From assembly GCA_002150815.3 (NCBI GenBank), contig NDFF03000098.1:186001-250000 (forward strand): 64,000 nt of DNA, in the 5' to 3' direction. Under the pieces are notes generated by a model. That model searched no databases. It worked only from the letters and a program-made list of their open reading frames with translations, and was not told the DNA's origin. Source of the stretch: Grammothele lineata (lineage: Eukaryota > Basidiomycota > Agaricomycetes > Polyporales > Polyporaceae). Of the stretch, positions 48,413-58,672 are shown piece after piece (positions within the stretch are counted from its first letter, which is position 1; each line of letters begins with the position of its first letter). Made by a program: the position numbers and the translations under genes.

Positions 48413-49979
48413 ATGACTCCCGGGAGGTTCGCCCTCATGCTGTCTCCGAGGGACAGCCCATCGTTGGCCGTCGATGTGATCGATGATCAAGACGTTAACC
48501 TCACTCAGCATGGGACGGATACGGCGCAGCCTCCCACTTCCGTCAACGACGCGATCACACTGGCGAAGCGGTCCGCCTGGGGAGACACTCTTACAGTGAT
48601 TACCGCTTCAGCGACGTTGACCCATAACTTCACTGGTGAGTAAGTTCGGCGATATGTGCGACCTCACTGACAGTCAATCACTGAACGCATATAGGGTTCT
48701 CTCGTATCGCAGTGTACGGTTCGATTCTACCCCCAGGGACAGGGACGCTGTCTGCAGTAGCGAACTATACCATGGACAATCAATCGTCAGTGGCGAACGT
48801 GCCGCAGTTCAAGGACGTCATCACAGACTATCCCCTCTTCATTTCCAATGCACTAGACCCAAGTTCCCAACACTCCCTCAACGTCGACATTTCTGCGTCA
48901 GCGGAGGAACCATATCTCCTGGATTACCTTCTCTTGTATTCCGAAGTAACCGACCTTACTGCTACTAGTACTCAAGCGGCAACCTCGAGTAGCACCGGCA
49001 CCAGATCCGCTACCATCATGCCTTCTAGCACAAGTGCAGGTGGTATTGACGGGTTCTTTTCGTCGACCAAGCCCTTTGTTTGGCCTGTGATCGGGGGGCT
49101 GGCAGCGCTCTGCGCCCTGCTATCGCTCGTAGTGCTCACCCTAGCGTGCAAGCTCTGCAAACGCAGACGCGTGCCTCCTTCTAAGCTTGTCGGTCAAGGT
49201 ATGTCCTTCTTGTTTTCCTCATGTAATGTACTGACACCATCTCTCCCTGCATATTGTCAGAATCGGGTATCGCTCCCAAGAGTTCCGTTCGGCCGCCCGC
49301 TCCGGCTGGGCGCCTGGCGTCTTTCAGCAAGGCCCCCCTCTCGCCCGCGTTGACCACCGACTCCAAACTTGATCCGATTGCCAGCGCTGCTGTGCCCAAA
49401 GCTGTCGCGAGTGGGGGCTCGACACCTGCTACGCAGGATGTCCCCCCAGTTTTGCCCTTCCTGCGGCACCAGCCCAGCACGACGTCCATAGCGTCAACCA
49501 CCGCAGTTGCCTTGAGCATGAGCGGGTACGCGCCATCTCGCGCACCGTCCACGACACTCGCTCGCGTACCCGTGCCTGCACGCGTCGTGTCTCCCGCTCC
49601 CGTGCACACTCAGAGCGAAATCCAAACGCAGGGAGCCATGACCGAAGATCAGAACGTGCACCTCTACAATCCGTACGAAACAATCTCGCGCCCAGGCCAT
49701 GCTGCCGATCACACGGCAGCCTCCATCTCGCGGTCGACATCGCCGCTGTCGAGCGAGTTGGGTGCCATGTCTGAGTCCAACTTGGCAGGCGTGGGCACGT
49801 CGTACTTCGGCCGGCTTGGCCCGAACGAGTACCCGAAGGAGAAGCAGGAAGTGCGCCTTGAGCCACCGCGAGGTGGTAACATGTACGCCACCAACGCGGA
49901 CGGGCCGGACGCTGGTGTAGGCTCTCCCGGGGGTACAAATGAGGTACATGGGGAGAGCCCGCCGGCGTACGGCTCCTAA
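48413..49979 (+). CDS. Single-pass membrane protein with glycosylated ectodomain
   Basis: Three exons (48413-48635, 48695-49198, 49261-49979) give 481 residues. The N-terminal about 195 residues carry several N-glycosylation sequons (NLTQ, NFTG, NYTM, NQSS). They also show a pattern common in basidiomycete surface proteins: VDVIDDQDVNL, then FSRIAVYGSILPPGTGT, then LDYLLLYS, suggesting a galactose-binding-like beta-sandwich. A Ser/Thr-rich stalk follows. One transmembrane helix (about 205-228, PVIGGLAALCALLSLVVLTL) ends in CKRRR. The cytosolic tail is Ser/Pro/Ala-rich with HLYNPYE and ends SPPAYGS. No obvious cleavable signal peptide is visible, so an upstream leader exon is possible. The role is unknown; sensing or wall contact is a guess. 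It lies between the two FMN dehydrogenases. Confidence 0.8.
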
Positions 49980-50610
49980 GTGTGAGCGCTCGCAAGTCTT
50001 TGATGTTGTTCGTATCTCATATGGGTGGGGTGGGTAGCCGTACTTGGAGGTGAGGAGAGATATCGACTTGACCGGAAACTAACCTAATGTAACTTGGAGA
50101 TCCTGCTCTGTGATATGGGTTTGTGCGAATGTTGTATGTACGCATGAACGTAACGACTCAGCCTTACTTTCTCCGTCCAAAGTCGACGCGTCTTGACGCA
50201 CGTTGCGTGCCATGGTCTTGACGAACCATGTACACCGCATAACTGTGTCGCACCCTCTCATAGCTCGCCTTACCACCTTGGGACTTCCCGTATCTGACGT
50301 GATGTAATGGTCGGTATTAACAAGACTGGAGGTCCTTCGGCGCGAAGCGGTTGCCCTAAATCCCATCCCACCTCAAAACGTCTTTACGTGGTCAATCATG
50401 CGCTCTGTTTGCGACGTAGTAACGAGTTTCGCTCGCTGTTCAAGACTGGGGTATCAAGCCTGAGGGGAAATGCAAGAAGAGCGAGCACTAGATTACAAGG
50501 AGAGAATGCAAGAATAGAGACACAACAGACGATAGCGTACAATGAGAGATATGAGCGCAGCCATGCCCACACGAACCAAGAATCCGAGACTCATGTACAC
50601 GTACATGCAT
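49980..50610. other. Intergenic, convergent 3' flanks
   Basis: About 630 bp between the stops of the membrane protein (+) and dehydrogenase 2 (-). No gene seen. Confidence 0.5.
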
Positions 50611-52743
50611 CTACATCTTTGACTTCAGGTCCCTGAACTTCGCAAGCCCGAGAGGTTGATCTACGTATGTACAGCGTGAGAATCCTGCGTGCACATGGAA
50701 GAAGCATGTGAGACTCACAGGTGTTATGGAACAAGTTGTCCTCCGGCGTCATCACGAAGTGGCTCTTGAGGGAGCTCGCGTCGACCATATCCGGGACGAT
50801 CTCGTCGATCGTGCGCGCGCCGAGCAAGCGCATGTTCATCTCGAACTCGTCGCGGAAGATCTGGATCGCCTTCTCGACACCGTCCTGGCCGTACGCGCAG
50901 AACGCGTACAGGAACGGTCGGCCGACGCCGACAGCTTTCGCGCCCAGCGCAATCGCCTTGAGCACGTCTGACGCCCGCCTGACGCCGCCGTCGACGTAGA
51001 TCTCAAACTTGGGATCCGGGAAGTACCCGCGCAGGCGGAGCGCGGTGACGACTTCGACGAGGACCTCGAGTCCAGAGCGTGCGGTGTCGAGCTGCCGACC
51101 GCCGTGGTTGGAGAGGACAATGCCTTGTACGCCAGCCTCGTAAGCGAGTACGGCGTCCTCGGCACAGCCGATACCCTTGAGTATGATCGGCACTAATTGA
51201 AGGAAGATGTCAGTGAAAGTTACAGAAGCGAAGAAGTTGTGACGCACTCTTAGTGACGCTCTTGAACCAGGGGATGTCCTTCCACGAAAGGCTGGGGTCG
51301 ATGAACGACTTGACGGCGATCATCAGTACATCACGCAAGGTGAATCACTAGGTTAGGACGCACAGAGATGGCACGTGCAACGCCCTGATCTTTCTTGACA
51401 TCCTTCTGGTCCTTCTGCACCTCGGCACCCGCATCATCGCCAACGAACTTCATGCGCATATCCTTCTCACGACGCCCGAGCTGCGGCGCATCAACGGTGA
51501 TGAACAGGCCCTTGATGCCTCGGGCTTCGGCGTGTTGCACGTACTTGCGCGTGATCTCGCGGTCGCGGTTCACGTACAGCTGCAGGAAGAAGTTCTGGCC
51601 CGGCGCCGCGGCGTCCATGATGTCATCGAAGGAACACGATGCAAGCGTCGCGATCTGGGATAATTGGATGTCAGAACAGGAGGAAGAGTCCCTCTAGGAG
51701 AGGCCGTACCATCTGGATCACGCCATGGTTGGCAGCGGCGCGAGTTAGGCACAGCTCACCATCGGGATGGCCTAGCTTTCCAAGGGCAGTCGCGGACTAT
51801 TTCAAGGTTCAGGAACCTTCTGTCATCATGGGTGGCAAACGAAACTTACAATGTAGACCGGAAGAGTCGACTTCTGACCTAGAATTGTCGTAGACCAGTC
51901 GACGGAGGAGACATCACGGAGGATTCGTGGTCGGAACCACACTCTGCAGTTGTTTTATCAGGAACGGCGACGCTCGTTCTGACGCTGGGTGAGTACATAC
52001 CGTTGGTACGCCATACGGTTCTCACGTAGAGTGATCTCATCGTCAGAGGCGGACGAGTAGTATGCCTATACCCAACGTTAGATCTCCAAGCCGGCACTTA
52101 GATCCAAAGACATACCCAGGCTTTGTCCGGAAGGACGGTCTTCGCAACGTTTTCGAAGTCGTGCATGTTGAGGATGCTATCGAGGGGCGGCCGAGCTTCC
52201 ATGAGAGCCAGCCGCTGCTTCTCTTCCGCGGACACCTCCTTGATGACCTTCACGACGGTACTCGCATCGATAACGCCGAGACTAGACAGGATATATTAGT
52301 TACACGTTCGTGAAAATGCGGCGTAAAGAGGCTTACTGCTTCTCTACCGGAAGGTTGGTGGTAATCGCGTCAGGCGGGTGAATGGGTTCGTAGGCCTCAC
52401 TGAACGGATTCACAATGAGCGATCAGTGGCGTGTACAGGTACACGGATCCAAGTCTCACGTCGCATCCTTCCCCGCATACTTGAGGATAATTTTACTGCC
52501 TCCCGGGTGCTCTGCAGGGCGCGTGTTAGACCTCGTGCTACTCTGGACGAGGCCGAGCCTCAGAATTCATACCATCTAGGAAGTCCGTCACATCGTAGAC
52601 CTTTCCTATTACCAATGTATCAGTGAACCCTGTGTGAAGAGCAAAAATAGAGGCGAAGACAAACCGTGGACAATAATCCAACAGCTTTCTCGACTGTTGT
52701 GCTCAGCGACCTCGGGGCCCGTGAGGACATGGATATCGGACAT
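50611..52743 (-). CDS. Flavocytochrome b2-type FMN dehydrogenase 2, PTS1 end
   Basis: Twelve exons give 504 residues. Exons: 52743-52665, 52605-52573, 52511-52460, 52399-52337, 52281-52116, 52065-52001, 51943-51850, 51796-51710, 51654-51364, 51308-51248, 51192-50719 and 50660-50611. It is a clear paralogue of the gene at 43.6 kb. The cytochrome b5 domain has axial His H39 (EHPGG) and H62. The FMN-binding barrel has AYYSSASDD, QLYVNRDR (Tyr about 240), FITVDAPQLGRRE, SNHGGRQLD (catalytic His about 360, Arg about 363) and VDGGVRRASDV. There is no N-terminal targeting extension; the C-terminus is DLKSKM, again a peroxisomal signal form. Reaction and substrate as for the paralogue, with glyoxylate-to-oxalate oxidation the favoured inference. 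Intron positions partly differ between the two. Confidence 0.9.
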
Positions 52744-53175
52744 CGTGAGGAAGGATGGTCAAACGGCGACGAGGAACAGCAACTTGGACGGCCTCCAAGA
52801 GAAGGAGATTTTGGGGAGAATAAACCGTTCATCCTGAGGCATTCATATCCCTGTGGGACGGAATGGCGGACTCCGTGCGCGTACAGGGTGGCTCTTCACC
52901 GCGGAGGCCCGCTGCCTGAGAATAAACATGCAACGACATCCACAGTGCAGAATTCGTTGGCGCCATCGAGGGAGGAAGTCCGTCGGGAGAATGCGAGTAG
53001 AATGGCGGTCGGGGGCGAGCTGGTAGCGTGACGGTGGCGCCCGCGGAGCAACCATCTGTTCAGCGGGGATTAGGCGGAATCGGCGGATATCCGCACGGCG
53101 GCGAGCGGGTTAAAACGCCGTGATAGTTTGCGTGATGCCGACAGCTCGAAAATGAATCGTTGTTGGAGTGTGCTT

Positions 53176-53218
53176 CTACAGCCGTTTGCATAATAGATTG
53201 GAGTCTCGTGTTTCGAAC
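53176..53218 (+). repeat. Left arm of inverted repeat
   Basis: These 43 bases are the exact reverse complement of 53904-53946. Lower similarity (roughly 65-70% by eye) continues inward for about 50 more bases, past TTCGAAC to AATGCCGAC. The arms are 685 bp apart. It could be two opposed copies of one small element, or the ends of a miniature element. Confidence 0.85.
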
Positions 53219-53903
53219 GTAATGTTTGTTCCGCGCAAATAATGTCCCAAAAGGGAATGCCGACTCAACACCGCCGAGCAGCCGCCGAGGCCGCCAGTCG
53301 CTGCCGCGGATCCGCCTTGCACTCACCGCTAAAGTTACACATGAGTCGGAAGGCTGCGCGAGATACTAAGCCTCATAGAACCTGCGATTGCTGAGCCACT
53401 CGTGGAAATGCTACATAAACTAGGCTCAGTGCGAAGTTGCGTAAACGTGCTCATATTATAGAACTGCCACCAGTGGTGGGTGCTCGAAGTACCGCTTGCA
53501 GGAAATTGGATAACCTGGGTTGGCTTGCAACGAATTTGAAGCACTACAATACTTACGCTGATGTTTAAAAAGCCAGCGCGGGGCCAAGCGCTCTCCCTCT
53601 CGCAAGTACACTGCACAACCGAGTCCCTTTCTGAATTCGACTCAGACTCTACTCAACGAGTTACGAGAGAACATTCAAGAGCCTTGAGGACTCCCCTGAA
53701 GCCCATGCTTTCTTTTATCAAGTTCTTGTACACTCAGTAATCAGCGAGCGGTCTCAGGCATAGCATTTGGGCGCAACAAGTTGTTGAATGCGACGTGAAG
53801 GGCGGAGCAGGGAGAATTGCCGGTGGAGGAGTGATGTACGCGACCGATACGGATCACGTCGGCATTACCTTTTGTGGCTTTGTTGGCGCCAAGCAAACGT
53901 CGT

Positions 53904-53946
53904 GTTCGAAACACGAGACTCCAATCTATTATGCAAACGGCTGTAG
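53904..53946 (-). repeat. Right arm of inverted repeat
   Basis: Exact reverse complement of 53176-53218. A minus-strand frame (53741-53983) translates through this arm, with a segment TAVCIIDWSLVFRTRRLLG. The left arm would encode a related peptide on the plus strand. No protein family was recognised. Confidence 0.85.
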
Positions 53947-55026
53947 GCTCCAGCGTGCGGAGGAAGGAGTCTAGGCTTGGCATTCTTCGTGAATACCCGG
54001 CGATCGACTAGGAACCATCTGACCCGCATGATTGAATGGACGTTTACGTATTGTGTGGGTGGTGCCGTTAGTTCATTATCCTGCATAGCCCTCGGGTAGC
54101 AGAACTTTCGCGTTAAGCGTATAGCGGCATGAGCGTGGTGGACGCACACGGACGTGTGCTAGATGGAGAGGAGGAACCGACTAGACCCCGACGTTCGATG
54201 CAGACAGTCGAGCGAAGTTTGCACAGCTCCGGCGTAAGCTAAAAGCGCGTCCAGCAGAAATTATAATTCTAGTCTATCGCAAGAGGAGCGCCTTTCGTTA
54301 ATCTAAGAGAATCGGAGAGTAAACGCAATCAAACAGGGGCTAGTACGCACCATGAATCAATTAGGCCTCTCGCCGAGTTCGGTAAATGAGGCCTGGAGAT
54401 GGGACCCTCGATACTAGTCAGCCTTGCTCATTCCACAGGATAGAGATCCTGTAGCAAGACAAAGTGTAACACCATACTGAAACAGAGAAGAGACTAAGTT
54501 GGAGGACGCTACGGCGACGGTGTTGTGATCGTTGGTACAGGCAAAGATCTTTGGGCGGCTACGGACGGTGCCACGACGGCGTTGCCACAGTTCCCAACAT
54601 GGTCAAACAAGAGGTGCCACGTGGACCGGCCACTGGCGTTTTCCTCGTCCTTGAACTTTTGAAGCCATACCGCCGCACGACTCGCCATCGGAAGTTGGAA
54701 TCCCTCCGCTACCAAGCTGTGCACTCTTTTGCGACTCGATTTGGTGAACCTTATGCGTTAGCCCCTCTATGCCTGACTCGTTACATCAATCTCGACGATT
54801 CTGATAGTACGATGCGCGTGCTATAAGCCTATACGCAAAGCCTCACGCATCTGACGATACGCAGTTGCGCCTGGCGTATCCATCCTCAGTACGTCCGCCG
54901 CGGTAGGCGGGCTAGCCTCCAACCGGTATTTTCTTGATGCCGACTCGGAGCTCATCTTGCTCGTCCCACTGCTGGTATACTGGGCGTAAAGCCGCTGCAT
55001 GACAGCCTGCGCAGTATCGCTGGCAT

Positions 55027-55602
55027 TTACTTGACACTTCCGGTTGACATCGGGATCTGCTCTTTCTGGAGCGCGTGTAAGTGCTGTCGCTTTACTCGAT
55101 GTTTATAATACCATAACGTGTTTCGTGACGTGGGTTCTGTGCTCACGCCTCGCCGCAGGTTTGATGGAAATTCGAAGCTGTACTCGTTCAACCAATGCCG
55201 CCATGCCAGGTTATCCACGGTCGAGCGAGAACTGCGCAAAATTCCCCTCCTTGCGAAATCAGAGGAGAACATGACGGAATATTTCCACCCGGAGTCTCCG
55301 CTCCATGCGAACGAAAACAGCTTCCGACCTCCCGCGCCTGCGTCTATTCGGCAAGCTGCTGTAACATCCTCCTCCCACGAACCTTGGCATGTTTGACTTG
55401 TCCCCTCCTCCGTTCTCACCTTGCGCAGTTTGACAAGTTCTAGTGTGCTTCGCAAATCGAATGACTCCCCGACAATCCGACGTACTAACATCCTTCTGTT
55501 CCCATCGCGGTGGGTATTACTGTAGTGGGGACGCTTCGAGCGCCCCATCGTGCGCTCCCGCTCTATCGCCGAATATATGTCACGGTGGCTGTGAGGGCGC
55601 AA
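55027..55602 (-). CDS. Orphan ORF, 191 codons, doubtful
   Basis: A single-exon frame in a gene-poor interval, starting MRPHSHRDIYSAIE and rich in Arg and Ser. No motif, signal or membrane span is visible and I do not recognise it. Its length alone is mildly unusual for chance in this region. It may be part of a mobile element or not coding at all. Confidence 0.2.
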   Translation of the reverse strand: MRPHSHRDIYSAIERERTMGRSKRPHYSNTHRDGNRRMLVRRIVGESFDLRSTLELVKLRKVRTEEGTSQTCQGSWEEDVTAACRIDAGAGGRKLFSFAWSGDSGWKYSVMFSSDFARRGILRSSRSTVDNLAWRHWLNEYSFEFPSNLRRGVSTEPTSRNTLWYYKHRVKRQHLHALQKEQIPMSTGSVK

Positions 55603-56258
55603 TAGAACGCTAGTGCGGGGTGAATGCAGTAAGTCGATTAAACCTCCCGTCGGCGTTCATGGAAGCTCGCTCACGCCAAGCTGTCCCTGTCGAGTGGGGC
55701 CAACTTTCTTGCCGACCGGTTGTATCCGCGTTCTGCGGAGCGCGCCACGACGCGCCAAGCATTCCAGGTCGGTCTCTTAGGATGCCGCATGGATGAGAAG
55801 GGTCGGCGTGCGGGCTTACTCTGCACATCAGCGCAGACACAACTCTAACGCCGCACAGTCCCGTCCCCGTGGAAGACGACTGGATCCCGCCTCCCCATTG
55901 CGTCGTCAGAGCTCCATTCTGACCCTCGATCTTCCCAATCAAGGACGCCATTCTTCCCCTCGCGCGCGGGGACGCCGCAGCCGAGACCGAGCTGCGCCTC
56001 CCACCATGTGGGCCTGGCAGTAGTTGTTCGGCCCCCTGATTATCGGACTCTGCGAATTTTACTCGCGTGTGCGCTCGCTCGTTGCACATTTAAGAACGGC
56101 GGCTGGTCGTAGCCAAGACTCCATAGCCTCGCAGCTTCTCCCCTCCCGGTCATCCTCCTACCGCCTTCACCACTTCTCTTCGGCTCGTCTGCACGAAGCC
56201 TCCCCGACCAACCACCACGGCATTTCTATCGCATTTCTTCTCCCGCATCTTCAAAAAA

Positions 56259-57684
56259 ATGCCGGGCCTCGAACTCTTCAGCTCTATCAACTCTACCCCG
56301 GCGGCTGAGCCCTCCACGCACACCCCCGTCAAGGAGGAGGCTCCCGAGTTCCCCGCACCGTCTACGACCACCACCGTGACCACGACCACGACCACCACGG
56401 AGGTCGCCTCTGTTCCTCGTGGCCTCTCAGGTCCTGCTCCCTACTACAATGCGCGGCTCGACCCCAAGAACTTCCTCGAAGGCCCGCTCTCATGGAACCC
56501 TGCTACTCGCCTCCGGCAGATGCTCGCTCGCCCAGGCATCGTGGTAGGTATTCTCATTATGCTATTCGTTTATTCGGAATACTAACATCTATCTTCAGGT
56601 TGCGCCCGGTATCTGCGACGGCATCAGCGCGCGTTGCGCCCTTGAGGCCGGCTTCGATTGCCTCTACCAGAGGTAAGCCACTGGCCGGTCGTGTGAGCGC
56701 CAAGTCCCTCATGTTGACGTTTGTGTGTACACAGTGGTGCCGCCACGACGGCGTCGCGCCTTGGTATGCCCGACTTGGCGATCGCGACCCTGAACGACTT
56801 TGTTCAGGTAAGCTCCCCGAGACCCGGGCACATGGACTCGGGCTCACGGCGCCACTATTCTCCCTACAGAGTGCGCAGATGGTCTGCAGCCTTGACCCGA
56901 CATGCCCCGTCATCGCCGATGCCGACACTGGGTACGTACTTCCCAACAGTACGCGCCTCTCATATACCAGTCGCTGACATCATCTTTAGGTTCGGCGGTC
57001 CCGCGATGGTCGCCCGAACTGTGACCCAGTACGCTCGCTCCGGTGTTGCCGCGCTGCACATCGAGGACCAGGTGCAGACGAAGCGCTGTGGCCACCTCAT
57101 GGGCAAGCAGGTCGTCTCCCGCGAGGAGTTCGTTACCCGCATCCGCGCCGCCGTCCAGGCGCGCGACGCGATCCCCGGCGGCTCGGACTTCGTCATCATC
57201 GGCCGTACGGACAGCGCGCAGGTGCTCGGCATGGACGAGGCAATTGCCCGCTTGAAGCTAGCGGCGGACGCGGGTGCGGATGTGTGCTTCATTGAGGGCG
57301 TGCGCACCGCGGATCTCCTCAAGAGCACCGTCGCTGCGCTCGCACCGAAGCCTGTCCTCGTCAACGTCATCTCCGGCGGTCTTACCCCGAGTTTCACCAC
57401 CAGGGAGGCTGAGGCAATGGGTGCAAAGATCATCAGTGAGTCCTCGCCGCGCGTATCCCGAGAAGAACAGACGCTAATGCTGAACGCAACCAGTCTTCTC
57501 CCTTGTGAGCTGCGTCGCCGCCGTGCACGGCATTCGTGCGGCGATGGCGTCTCTCAAGAAGACCGGCACCGACTTCACGAGCGCGAAGGGCATGGACCCC
57601 AAGGCGTTCTTCCAGGTCATGGGCTTGGACGCCGTTATCGAGGCCGACGCGCGCGCAGGAGGCAAGGCCTTCGAGGTCGTTTAA
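56259..57684 (+). CDS. PEP mutase / isocitrate lyase superfamily enzyme (oxaloacetate hydrolase-like)
   Basis: Six exons (56259-56543, 56599-56672, 56735-56807, 56870-56931, 56990-57435, 57494-57684) give 376 residues. After an about 80-residue Thr/Pro-rich N-terminal extension with a run of Thr, the barrel begins. Blocks: RPGIVVAPGICDGISARCAL, QSGAATTASRLGMPDLAI, DADTGFGGP (metal-binding Asp cluster, 161-169), HIEDQVQTKRCGH (active-site KRCGH, 196-200), IIGRTDS, DVCFIEG and NVISGGLTPSFT. This family includes oxaloacetate acetylhydrolase (oxalate plus acetate from oxaloacetate), methylisocitrate lyase and related C-C lyases. In wood-rot fungi a cytosolic oxaloacetate hydrolase of this fold makes oxalate, which is my preferred reading. 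There is no peroxisomal signal (ends AFEVV). Exact specificity cannot be read from motifs alone. Confidence 0.87.
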
Positions 57685-58672
57685 GCGACCTCTACCGCCG
57701 TGGTCCCGACTCATTCGTACCGCTTGCGAATTTGCTTATACCATCATTTGCTGCCTCGGTTCCTCTTCATTATCGTTGCGCTCTCTGTTGTTGTTGTTGT
57801 GGTTTTATGGGTCGATATAGACGGTCCCTCGATGATTTCTTCAACAGCCCCATCTTTTTACTGTCTGTCTCATCATCCTCTCTCGCTCTCTGTTGTCCTA
57901 CTGCATGGTCCCCTCTGCCCGCGTCACATCCAATGTCTTGTACCGCTGTAGATTCAATCGCATCACTTCCATGCCACTATTCCTCGGGTCCCAGTAGAAT
58001 CGAATGATTATGCAAGTCATCATTGCGGACCGCGTACATCGTTCGACGCTGCTTCTCAAACCCGGTACCGGAGTTGAGAGCTCCGATAAGGCATTATCTG
58101 CGGACCCGACGAAACCAACAAACGCCGCGGGAGACCGAGGGGGACCCGCGAGCGGCGGTTGAGCGGGCTACGCGGGAGAGGGATGGTCTTCGGCACCGAC
58201 CCCGTCCCTGAGCTCCTCGCGCGACGCCGGAATGATACGGCGGCTCACCCACTCCGAGAATGCGGTAATGTCGGGGGCGAACGGGCAGCGATAGCGGACG
58301 ATATGCAATGTCGTCACCGAGCTTGACGTCGAGATGCGGGACCGTACATTCATGGCCTTCCAATGTATCCATAGACGAACACGGCCATGTATAAAGTGTC
58401 GTGTAGAAATATGTAGCGTGAGAGTACGCTATAGAATGAGCTATATTGAACAAGCGATATGAGTGGTATCACACCGGCGGGGACGAAGCACCGAGACTTT
58501 CAACGTTTCATAGTATCGGTTCCTCCAGTCTCCAGATCGAGAGGCCTATAGTTTCGCTTTTTTTGTCCGATGCTGGCGGTTCAGCCTATCGAGCTTCTTC
58601 CACATGCACGTGCAGGGGGAGTACCTCCCGTCCTGCGGCCGACGGTACGCCTCCGACAGCCAGTCAGTCAAC
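57685..58672. other. Intergenic, no gene supported
   Basis: About 1 kb between the PEPM/ICL stop and the remains of the kinase gene, holding two convergent 3' flanks. A 119-codon minus frame at 58094-58453 has no recognised feature. Confidence 0.45.

Larger units (their letters stand above)
52744..56258. other. Gene-poor interval with inverted repeat
   Basis: About 3.5 kb from the start of dehydrogenase 2 to the next gene. It contains a 43-bp perfect inverted repeat and an orphan ORF, listed separately. Other frames are short or low-complexity. The last about 250 bp are the pyrimidine-rich leader of the PEPM/ICL gene. Confidence 0.45.
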
